Origin: Marinagarivorans sp. UBA5870 | GTDB taxonomy: Bacteria > Pseudomonadota > Gammaproteobacteria > Pseudomonadales > Cellvibrionaceae | DNA: 5,026 nucleotides | NCBI GenBank assembly: GCA_002432555.1 | Contig: DJFO01000217.1 | Coordinates: 13,970-18,995 of the forward strand | Direction of reading: 5' to 3' | Shown: positions 1 through 5,026 of the stretch, piece by piece | Numbering within the stretch: position 1 is the first letter of the stretch | Layout of the letters: each line of letters begins with the position of its first letter | Notes under the pieces: model-generated | The model's database searches: none | Seen by the model: the letters and a program-made list of their open reading frames with translations, nothing else | What the model was told of the DNA's origin: nothing | Program-made: the position numbers and the translations under genes

Positions 1-660
1 TTTGCCTGCCAAGATATCGGCCAGCTCGCGAATAAACTTGTGTCGCCTTTCGTCCGTCAATTGGGTTCCCATCAAAAGATTTTGCGCCCGTCGATAATAA
101 CCGTAGGCGACCACCGGATCGTCTCGACTGACCGCCTTGTGTCCTTGAACCACGTGAGAGATGACGTCGACCATTAGATGAGCCCAGGCCAACTCGCGGA
201 TATAGGCGTCCATCTCGGTGTTCTGCAACCGGCCGAGGGACTGGTGGCGGCGCACCACGCGCGCAGCGTCGTTGAGATAGTGTTTGTGTTTGGCGATGGC
301 AGCGTCGCTCGATTGTGCACGATGAAACGGTTGGCTGCGCTGCCCGGCATCGAGCGTCTGCGCTAGAGCCTGTGCCTGCTCTAATTTCAGGTCAATATAG
401 CTCGCGTTCGCGTCCAGCTGTTTAATGCTCTGGATCAGGTCGAGAATCTCGTCATTGATCAGCTTGGGTATAAACGTGTTTTCCAACAGCGGTTCTACCG
501 CCGTGCATATTTCGTCCAGCTCATCGATGCGGCGGCGCATCTGTTGGACTTTCTGACGGGCGAGACGATTGCGCGTTTGCACCCGGTTGGCGAAGCTCAC
601 CACCACCAGGGAAAACACGATCAACACGAGAAATAAGATGACGCCAGTGATACTGCTCAT
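1..660 (-). CDS. Membrane-anchored helical protein of unknown function (3' end cut by window edge)
   Basis: The minus strand is open from an ATG at 660-658 to base 1 without a stop, giving 220 residues of a longer protein. Residues about 4-24 are strongly hydrophobic (ITGVILFLVLIVFSLVVVSF) and form one membrane helix or uncleaved signal anchor. A basic stretch follows (residues 25-44, rich in Arg and Lys), so by the positive-inside rule the rest should lie in the cytoplasm. Residues about 30-105 have heptad-like Leu/Ile spacing with many Gln, Glu and Asp, suggesting a coiled coil. Residues about 120-220 look like amphipathic helices, including YGYYRRAQNLL, which could be TPR-like, though this is a guess. 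The ATG is the only plausible start: an in-frame TGA lies 14 codons upstream with no ATG, GTG or TTG between. The preceding bases are pyrimidine-rich and show no Shine-Dalgarno sequence, so initiation may be weak. The gene is divergent from topA. I do not recognise the family; its coding character rests on the long open frame and sensible protein composition. Confidence 0.8.
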   Translation of the reverse strand, partial: MSSITGVILFLVLIVFSLVVVSFANRVQTRNRLARQKVQQMRRRIDELDEICTAVEPLLENTFIPKLINDEILDLIQSIKQLDANASYIDLKLEQAQALAQTLDAGQRSQPFHRAQSSDAAIAKHKHYLNDAARVVRRHQSLGRLQNTEMDAYIRELAWAHLMVDVISHVVQGHKAVSRDDPVVAYGYYRRAQNLLMGTQLTDERRHKFIRELADILAGK

Positions 661-871
661 AGGAAGTCGATAAAAACAAGATGCCCCGGACGCGCCCGTT
701 CATTCGTATGCTTAAGCGTAGCAAACCGGCGCTCGACTGCATTTTCCAATGGTTTTTTACCGAATAAAGCTAAGAAAAACAGGCTTTTAGCGTGCCGTGC
801 ACCAGGGTAGTCTCGCCCGGCCGGCGGAGTCCTATGAGCCCACCGGCGGCGTCGCCTTGTCTTTATGCTCA
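661..871. other. Left part of the divergent spacer, no gene seen
   Basis: These bases lie between the minus-strand membrane protein gene and the topA promoter. Short open frames occur on both strands but have no convincing ribosome binding sites or protein-like composition. The minus-strand gene must be expressed from here, yet I could not find a pair of -35 and -10 boxes good enough to call. An A/T-rich patch at about 741-790 is the likeliest place for that promoter. A weak inverted repeat, GCTAA at 769-773 with TTAGC at 787-791, sits inside it. Bases 811-850 are GC-rich with repeated CCGGCGG. Confidence 0.5.
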
Positions 872-872
872 C

Positions 873-901
873 TTGACCTTATGAGGTGCAAGACTTATAT
901 A
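873..901 (+). promoter_or_regulatory. Sigma70-like promoter for topA
   Basis: TTGACC at 873-878 matches five of six bases of the -35 consensus. After a 17-base spacer comes TATATA at 896-901, matching four of six -10 bases; shifted readings of the TTATATAT stretch are also possible. Transcription would begin near 907-910 and give a leader of about 108 bases before the topA ATG. An imperfect inverted repeat, CTTGACCT (872-879) with AGGTGCAAG (884-892), covers the -35 box and spacer and could be an operator. In E. coli topA promoters respond to supercoiling; whether this one does is inference. Confidence 0.6.
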
Positions 902-929
902 TGCGCACCTTATGCGCCAGGCAGCCTAT

Positions 930-944
930 CGGCGGCTACCGCCG
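930..944 (+). promoter_or_regulatory. Short GC hairpin in the topA leader
   Basis: CGGCGG (930-935) and CCGCCG (939-944) form a perfect six-base-pair GC stem with a three-base loop, CTA. It lies about 20 bases after the predicted transcription start. There is no run of T after it, so it is not a simple terminator. A role in RNA stability or folding of the leader is possible but unproven. Confidence 0.45.
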
Positions 945-949
945 CAAAT

Positions 950-987
950 GGATCCCCGACCTTGGATAACAGGTGTCGACGGGGTCC
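950..987 (+). promoter_or_regulatory. Larger hairpin in the topA leader
   Basis: GGA-T-CCCCG (950-958) pairs with CGGGGTCC (980-987): eight base pairs with one bulged T at 953. Inside it ACCT (959-962) can pair with AGGT (971-974) around an eight-base loop, leaving a five-base bulge at 975-979. The stem ends 17 bases before the AGCAGG ribosome binding site and is followed by TTTCTCTC rather than a clean T-run. It could be a leader regulatory structure or a weak attenuator. The pairing is visible directly; any function is inferred. Confidence 0.45.
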
Positions 988-1004
988 TTTCTCTCTAATT
1001 GAAT

Positions 1005-1010
1005 AGCAGG
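1005..1010 (+). promoter_or_regulatory. Ribosome binding site that fixes the topA start
   Basis: AGCAGG ends six bases before the ATG at 1017. It is only a moderate Shine-Dalgarno match, but it favours that ATG over the in-frame TTG at 999, which lies upstream of it and would add six residues (start codon, then NSRHR) absent from the family's usual [11 protein letters not shown] start. Confidence 0.6.
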
Positions 1011-1016
1011 CATCGA

Positions 1017-3680
1017 ATGGGGAAGTCACTGGTCATTGTGGAATCGCCGGCCAAGGCGAAAACCATCAACAAGTATCTCGGCAGCAACTTCGTGGTCAAA
1101 TCCAGTGTGGGCCATATCAGGGATTTGCCAACAAGCGGTTCTGCTGGACCGGTGGATACCAAGGCGCGTGCGGCGGAAGCGGCAAAAACGCGGAAGATGA
1201 CGCCCTCCGAAAAAGAGGAGCACAGACGCCGCAAAACACGCGACCAGCTCATCAAGCGCATGGGGGTCGATCCCTATAACGACTGGGAGGCCCATTACGA
1301 GATTCTGCCCGGCAAGGAGAAGGTCGTGGACGAGCTCAAGCGTCTTGCGGCCACCGCCGATGAAATCTACCTCGCGACCGACTTGGATCGGGAAGGGGAG
1401 GCGATTGCCTGGCACTTGCGCGAAGCCATAGGCGGCGATCCGGAGCGCTACAGGCGGGTGGTATTCAACGAAATCACCAAAACCGCGATACAGCAGGCTT
1501 TCAAACAACCAGGCAGATTGGACCTGAATCGGGTAAACGCGCAACAGGCCCGCCGTTTTCTGGACCGTATTGTCGGTTATATGGTTTCGCCGCTGTTGTG
1601 GGAAAAAATTGCCCGTGGACTCTCCGCCGGCCGCGTGCAATCGGTCGCCGTGCGGCTGATCACCGAGCGGGAAAGCGAAATTCGCGCATTTGTCCCGGAG
1701 GAGTATTGGAATCTCGCGGCTCTGCTCGACACGGCGGCGGGCGAGCAGGCCAAGTACGACGTGTTCAAGTTCAAGGGGGAAGACTTTGCGCCCAAGACTG
1801 GGGAGCAGACCCAGCGCGCAGTCCAGGCACTGGAGCACGCCGAGTACAAAGTCGTCGCCCGGGAAGACAAACCGACTCAATCCAAACCTTCCGCCCCTTT
1901 TATCACGTCCACTTTGCAGCAGGCGGCGAGCACGCGACTCAGTTTCGGTGTTAAGAAGACCATGATGCTGGCGCAGCGCCTGTACGAGGCCGGTTACATC
2001 ACCTACATGCGGACCGACTCGACCAACTTGAGCGCCGATGCGATCACGGCTTGCCGGGGCTATATCGAAGAAAACTTCGGTAAAACCTATCTGCCGGAAA
2101 AGCCCAATTACTACTCCAGCAAAGAAGGCGCTCAAGAAGCTCACGAAGCCATACGCCCCTCGGACGTCAATTTGCAGCCGAACCAGCTCTCCGGCATGGA
2201 TAGGGACGCCGAGCGTTTATACAGCCTGATCTGGCAGCAATTTGTCGCATGCCAGATGACCCCGGCCCAATTCACTAGCACCACGGTGGTCGTGGGTGCT
2301 GCCGATTATCAACTGAAAGCCAAGGGACGGGTGATTCGCTTCGACGGCTTCCTGAAAGTGGCGCCGCAGGTGGCTAAAAAAGAAGATGAAGGCCTACTTC
2401 CCGATGTCAAAGTCGGTGATCGCCTGTCCCTCGAGAAGCTCCTTCCATCCCAGCATTTCACCAAGCCGCCCGCCCGCTACAGCGAAGCCAGTCTGGTGCG
2501 TGAGTTGGAAAAACGCGGTATCGGTCGGCCATCCACCTACGCCTCCATTATTTCCACCATCCAGGAGCGCGGTTATGTGCACGTGAAGAATCGCCGCTTT
2601 TATGCCGACAAAATGGGCGACGTGGTCACGGAGCGCCTGGTGGAGAGCTTCAGCGATCTCATGGACTACGGTTTCACCGCCAACATGGAAGAGGCCTTGG
2701 ACTCGGTCGCCACCGGCCAGAAGGACTGGCACAAGTTATTGGACGAATTTTACGCGGACTTCTCCAACAAGTTGGCCAAAGCTCAGGGCGCTGAGTTTGG
2801 AATGCGCGGCAATGAGCCGACAGAAACCGATATCGTGTGCGACAAATGCGGTCGCCCCATGCAAATTCGCATTGGCTCCACCGGCGTGTTCCTCGGTTGC
2901 TCCGGTTATGCGTTGCCGCCCAAGGAGCGCTGCAAAAATACGAAAAACCTGGTGCCTGGTGACGAAGCGGTCGACGCGGACAAGGATGAAGAAGCTGAGT
3001 CCAAACAACTGCGTTCCAAACGGCGCTGCACACTCTGCAATGCCGCCATGGACAGCTACCTGCTCGATGAAAACCGGAAACTGCATATCTGCGGTAACAA
3101 TCCGGACTGCCCCGGTTTTGCGGTGGAGCAAGGGTCGTTCAAAATCAAAGGTTATGAAGGCCCCGTGCTTGAGTGTGACAAGTGCGGCAGTGAAATGCAG
3201 TTGAAGACGGGCCGATTTGGCAAATACTTCGGTTGTACCAACGAAGCCTGCAGCAACACCCGCAAGCTGTTGCGCAACGGTGAAGCCGCACCCCCGAAGA
3301 TGGACGCCATCGCCATGCCCGAGTTGAAATGCGACAAGGTTGACGATCACTATGTGCTGCGCGACGGTGCGTCGGGTCTGTTCTTGGCGGCGAGCCAGTT
3401 CCCGAAAAATCGGGAGACTCGCGCTCCTCTAGTGCGGGAATTGATACCTCATAAACAGGAGATGGATCCCAAATACCATTATCTGCTGGCGGCGCCCGTG
3501 GCCGATCCGGAAGGTCTTCCCGCGGTGGTGCGTTTCAGCCGAAAAAGCAAAGAGCACTACGTGCAATCGGAAGTCGATGGAAAGCCCACCGGTTGGCGGG
3601 CCTTTTATGACGGTGGCCGATGGCGTGTGCAGGAGGCGCCGAAAAAAGGCGCTGCCAAAAGTGGTGCCGGAAAAGGTTAG
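1017..3680 (+). CDS. topA: DNA topoisomerase I (type IA)
   Basis: This enzyme relaxes negative supercoils by cutting one DNA strand through a 5'-phosphotyrosine bond, passing the other strand and resealing; it needs Mg2+ and acts on the nucleoid. The product is 887 residues, slightly longer than E. coli TopA (865). The N-terminal TOPRIM domain shows VESPAKAKT with Glu9 and the acidic TDLDREGE motif (Asp122, Asp124, Glu126). The catalytic tyrosine is Tyr330 in YITYMRTDS, with Arg332 beside it. [14 protein letters not shown] (about 503-516) belongs to the core. Three four-cysteine zinc motifs follow: Cys608/611/628/639, Cys671/674/692/698 and Cys720/723/740/745. Residues about 765-872 resemble the cysteine-free zinc-ribbon-like repeats of the E. 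coli C-terminus, and the tail is Lys/Gly/Ala-rich. The frame is open up to a TTG at 999, but ATG 1017 gives the family N-terminus. It is the first gene of a likely three-gene operon; the stop is TAG. Confidence 0.99.
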   Translation: MGKSLVIVESPAKAKTINKYLGSNFVVKSSVGHIRDLPTSGSAGPVDTKARAAEAAKTRKMTPSEKEEHRRRKTRDQLIKRMGVDPYNDWEAHYEILPGKEKVVDELKRLAATADEIYLATDLDREGEAIAWHLREAIGGDPERYRRVVFNEITKTAIQQAFKQPGRLDLNRVNAQQARRFLDRIVGYMVSPLLWEKIARGLSAGRVQSVAVRLITERESEIRAFVPEEYWNLAALLDTAAGEQAKYDVFKFKGEDFAPKTGEQTQRAVQALEHAEYKVVAREDKPTQSKPSAPFITSTLQQAASTRLSFGVKKTMMLAQRLYEAGYITYMRTDSTNLSADAITACRGYIEENFGKTYLPEKPNYYSSKEGAQEAHEAIRPSDVNLQPNQLSGMDRDAERLYSLIWQQFVACQMTPAQFTSTTVVVGAADYQLKAKGRVIRFDGFLKVAPQVAKKEDEGLLPDVKVGDRLSLEKLLPSQHFTKPPARYSEASLVRELEKRGIGRPSTYASIISTIQERGYVHVKNRRFYADKMGDVVTERLVESFSDLMDYGFTANMEEALDSVATGQKDWHKLLDEFYADFSNKLAKAQGAEFGMRGNEPTETDIVCDKCGRPMQIRIGSTGVFLGCSGYALPPKERCKNTKNLVPGDEAVDADKDEEAESKQLRSKRRCTLCNAAMDSYLLDENRKLHICGNNPDCPGFAVEQGSFKIKGYEGPVLECDKCGSEMQLKTGRFGKYFGCTNEACSNTRKLLRNGEAAPPKMDAIAMPELKCDKVDDHYVLRDGASGLFLAASQFPKNRETRAPLVRELIPHKQEMDPKYHYLLAAPVADPEGLPAVVRFSRKSKEHYVQSEVDGKPTGWRAFYDGGRWRVQEAPKKGAAKSGAGKG

Positions 3681-3685
3681 TCACT

Positions 3686-4204
3686 ATGTCCGATCACCTG
3701 GGGCGGAAAGTTGATCAACTGCTGGGTTTCGCCGATCGCCTAATGGCGTTGGTAGATAATACGCAGGCATCCCAGGCGCTCGCGAGTGCAGTGTGTTGGC
3801 AGCTTGAGCAGGCACTGTGTTGCTATTTGTTGGAGTTGGTGCGCTCCTCCGGCAATCGGAAGTGGACTCACCAATGGACCCTAAACGAGGCAGTGATAAC
3901 CGATGCACTGCAAGCCGTGCCGAGCGCCGATTTACAGGAGCTGGCAGATTTGGGCCGAGCTCCCGGGACATGGTTGTACCGCCTACACGGTTATTTACGC
4001 GAGTTGCGGGCGGTTGACGACTCCCGGTCCTTAAAGGGCGAGATTTTCCAATCGGATCTGGCGTCCGGATCGGGCACGGCGCTCATTGCTTCGTCCCAAA
4101 ATTTTCCTATTTCCCAAGAACCTGAGTTGAAAAGCCTTGCTGCCCTTGTCGAGGAGTGTCGCGCGCTTGTAGTGCGGCAACGGACAGGACACGTCGAATA
4201 TTAA
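3686..4204 (+). CDS. DUF6586-like conserved protein of unknown function
   Basis: The 172-residue product starts at an ATG five bases after the topA stop, with AAAAGG at 3671-3676 as ribosome binding site nine bases upstream. The frame continues back into topA, but this ATG has the binding site and gives a sensible N-terminus. The protein looks soluble and mostly helical, with no signal peptide or membrane segment. Residues 1-55 are helical with Cys37, Cys45 and Cys46. LQELADLGRAPGTWLYRLHGYL (83-104) and the C-terminal helix at about 145-165 resemble, from memory, the small protein just downstream of topA in Pseudomonas (PA3010, DUF6586). A Ser/Gly-rich linker lies at about 120-140. No catalytic motif is visible and no function is known to me. 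The tight spacing after topA implies co-transcription and perhaps translational coupling. The gene is near certain, the family name less so. Confidence 0.85.
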   Translation: MSDHLGRKVDQLLGFADRLMALVDNTQASQALASAVCWQLEQALCCYLLELVRSSGNRKWTHQWTLNEAVITDALQAVPSADLQELADLGRAPGTWLYRLHGYLRELRAVDDSRSLKGEIFQSDLASGSGTALIASSQNFPISQEPELKSLAALVEECRALVVRQRTGHVEY

Positions 4205-4238
4205 TTTCGTCGGGTGCATCACCAGGTTAAAGGCCATT

Positions 4239-4493
4239 ATGTCGAAATTTGAAGATCCTTCGTTTTATGAAATCGTCGAGTTGGACAATGGAGATATTGC
4301 TCTGCGGCGTTCGGCGGCGAACGAAGAACCCTTGGTCACCATTCGTTTTTCAGCAGAGTCCAATGATTATCTGGGGGCGGCGCGCTTTGAGGTTGCAAAA
4401 ACGATGCTGGAGGCCGGCCTGGACATAGTGGCGCAAATGGATGAAGAAGAGGAATCGGACGAGTCCCCGCCGGCGGCTCGGCTACTGCATTAA
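4239..4493 (+). CDS. Small acidic conserved protein of unknown function
   Basis: The product has 84 residues. The ATG at 4239 has TAAAGG (4228-4233) five bases upstream and lies 34 bases after the previous stop, so it is probably the third gene of the topA operon. Residues 8-37 (SFYEIVELDNGDIALRRS through PLVTIRF) look like a short beta-rich segment, residues about 44-67 form an amphipathic helix (YLGAARFEVAKTMLEAGLD), and the tail is very acidic (DEEEESDE at 68-75). There is no signal peptide, cysteine or membrane helix. From memory it resembles the small protein found in Pseudomonas between the DUF6586 gene and sulA (PA3009); I know of no function. A protein-protein or regulatory role would suit the size and acidic tail, but that is a guess. 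The stop is TAA. Confidence 0.85.
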   Translation: MSKFEDPSFYEIVELDNGDIALRRSAANEEPLVTIRFSAESNDYLGAARFEVAKTMLEAGLDIVAQMDEEEESDESPPAARLLH

Positions 4494-4495
4494 CG

Positions 4496-4554
4496 GCTCT
4501 TGTTGCAACCGCTCGGGGAGGAAGGGATTGAGAGTAGCTCGGGTTGCAACCGCT
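4496..4554. repeat. Two-copy direct repeat, 41-base period
   Basis: Bases 4496-4513 (GCTCTTGTTGCAACCGCT) and 4537-4554 (GCTCGGGTTGCAACCGCT) match at 16 of 18 positions, with the last 12 bases identical. The core GTTGCAAC is its own reverse complement; in the second copy the palindrome extends to GGTTGCAACC. The first copy begins three bases after the stop of the 84-residue gene. It may come from a local duplication or be a pair of protein binding sites. Confidence 0.6.
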
Positions 4555-4634
4555 GAGAGAGCAGAAATATCTAGAATAAAAAATCTCTCACTCAAACACT
4601 CGTCCAAGCAAGCCGTCAGTGGCTCAGCGGTTGC
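4546..4634. terminator. Inverted repeats between convergent genes, possible weak bidirectional terminator
   Basis: GCAACCGCTGAG (4546-4557) and CTCAGCGGTTGC (4623-4634) are perfect 12-base inverted copies 65 bases apart; the right copy covers the last sulA codons. A second inverted pair, TGAGAGA (4554-4560) and TCTCTCA (4584-4590), overlaps the left arm, so the two folds exclude each other. A run of six A (4578-4583) is read as six U on the sulA side, but no good stem lies directly before it. No classic stem plus T-run exists for either strand, so the terminator call is weak although the repeats are certain. Confidence 0.35.
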
Positions 4635-5026
4635 CGGTCGCGCAGCAATAATCCGTGGCATCGGCCGGTGAGCGCCGCATGTTCCAGTCGGTTGAGCTGG
4701 TAATCGCTCAAACGGCCTGGACTGCCAACGACCGTGTGGCTGTTGCCTTCCGCCAGCGCTTCCCATAACAACCAAAAACACTGCTCGGTGCTTTTCGAGT
4801 AAATAAACCGGGTTTTACTAAAATCAAAACCGTATTGCTGGAGCAGGTGTTTGGTAATCCCTTGCGGCACTATCCACGTCAGCCAGCGGTCGGTGCCTTC
4901 GCGACTCAAAAAAGCGAGCGAAGGCAGGTACAGACGAGAGCTTTCATTATTGGGCAGAACGATCTCGGTGATGCCGCCGTTGCCCACGGCATTGGCGCGT
5001 GCATTCTGGGAAAGGGTGTTGGGCTG
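4616..5026 (-). CDS. sulA: SOS cell division inhibitor SulA (5' end cut by window edge)
   Basis: SulA is made during the SOS response, binds FtsZ and blocks Z-ring assembly, pausing division until DNA is repaired; in E. coli Lon then degrades it. The minus-strand frame is open from base 5026 to a TGA at 4618-4616, giving 136 residues that lack the true N-terminus. A GTG at 4987 is in frame, but the frame continues upstream and the real start is probably outside. The order of conserved segments matches SulA: GGITEIVLP, then DRWLTWIVPQG, then FDFSKTRFI, then TVVGSPGRLSDYQLNRLEHAALTGRCHGLLLR. Aligned by eye to E. coli SulA, Arg62 and Lys87 are kept (residues 47 and 71 here), Leu67 is Ile and Trp77 is Leu. 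The C-terminus ends soon after LLLRDR, lacking the longer E. coli tail. It converges on the topA operon. In Pseudomonas sulA follows lexA, so an SOS box is expected outside the window. Confidence 0.88.
   Translation of the reverse strand, partial: QPNTLSQNARANAVGNGGITEIVLPNNESSRLYLPSLAFLSREGTDRWLTWIVPQGITKHLLQQYGFDFSKTRFIYSKSTEQCFWLLWEALAEGNSHTVVGSPGRLSDYQLNRLEHAALTGRCHGLLLRDRQPLSH

Noticed and set aside
521..872. Short minus-strand frames in and beside the start of the membrane protein gene
   Set aside because: They are out of frame with the 220-residue open frame or lie in the spacer, and have no binding sites or plausible composition.
901..969. 22-codon open frame that could be a topA leader peptide
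   Set aside because: Its ATG overlaps the predicted -10 box and has no ribosome binding site, so the transcript would probably not contain it.
797..1006. 69-codon plus-strand frame before topA
   Set aside because: It crosses the promoter, has no binding site and its composition does not look like a conserved protein.
999..1016. In-frame TTG start that would lengthen TopA by six residues
   Set aside because: The ribosome binding site AGCAGG lies after it, and the family N-terminus begins at the ATG at 1017.
661..1016. LexA (SOS) box in the divergent spacer
   Set aside because: I looked for CTGT-N8-ACAG and found none; the SOS box for sulA or lexA is expected beyond the right edge.
1026..2144. 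Long minus-strand frame opposite topA (372 codons)
   Set aside because: It is an antisense shadow of the topA codons; topA is unmistakable in the other frame.
2736..3350. 204-codon minus-strand frame opposite the topA zinc region
   Set aside because: It is another antisense shadow with no start signal, lying wholly inside certain coding sequence.
4441..4671. 76-codon plus-strand frame across the convergent spacer
   Set aside because: It overlaps the end of the 84-residue gene and the end of sulA, and it reads through the repeat cluster without family-like features.

Overview
The window looks like ordinary chromosomal housekeeping DNA from a gammaproteobacterium of the Pseudomonas/Marinobacter/Cellvibrio kind. 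This rests on the topA sequence and on gene order: topA, two small conserved genes, then a convergent sulA. As I recall, the same set surrounds topA in Pseudomonas aeruginosa (PA3011-PA3010-PA3009 facing sulA-lexA). Base composition looks moderately GC-rich and fairly even, and I see no mobile element, CRISPR array, tRNA or rRNA.

Layout. Positions 1-660 hold the 5' part of a minus-strand gene that leaves the left edge. It encodes a protein with one N-terminal membrane helix, a basic stretch and a long helical, probably cytoplasmic domain; I cannot name its family. A 356-base divergent spacer (661-1016) follows. Its right half carries a good sigma70-like promoter for topA and a leader with two GC-rich hairpins. 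topA (1017-3680) encodes a complete DNA topoisomerase I with all catalytic residues and three four-cysteine zinc motifs. Five bases after its stop comes a 172-residue DUF6586-like protein (3686-4204), and 34 bases later an 84-residue acidic protein of unknown function (4239-4493). Spacing and ribosome binding sites suggest one topA operon. A 122-base convergent spacer with direct and inverted repeats separates it from sulA, which lies on the minus strand (4616-5026) and continues past the right edge. SulA inhibits FtsZ during the SOS response; lexA is expected just upstream of it, outside the window.

How the genes relate. TopA relaxes negative supercoils and SulA halts division after DNA damage, so the neighbourhood concerns DNA topology and the damage response. 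The two small proteins between them have no known role. Nothing here strongly indicates a new system. The best leads are the topA leader structure, the conserved unknown proteins downstream of topA, the repeat-rich convergent spacer and the unnamed membrane-anchored protein.
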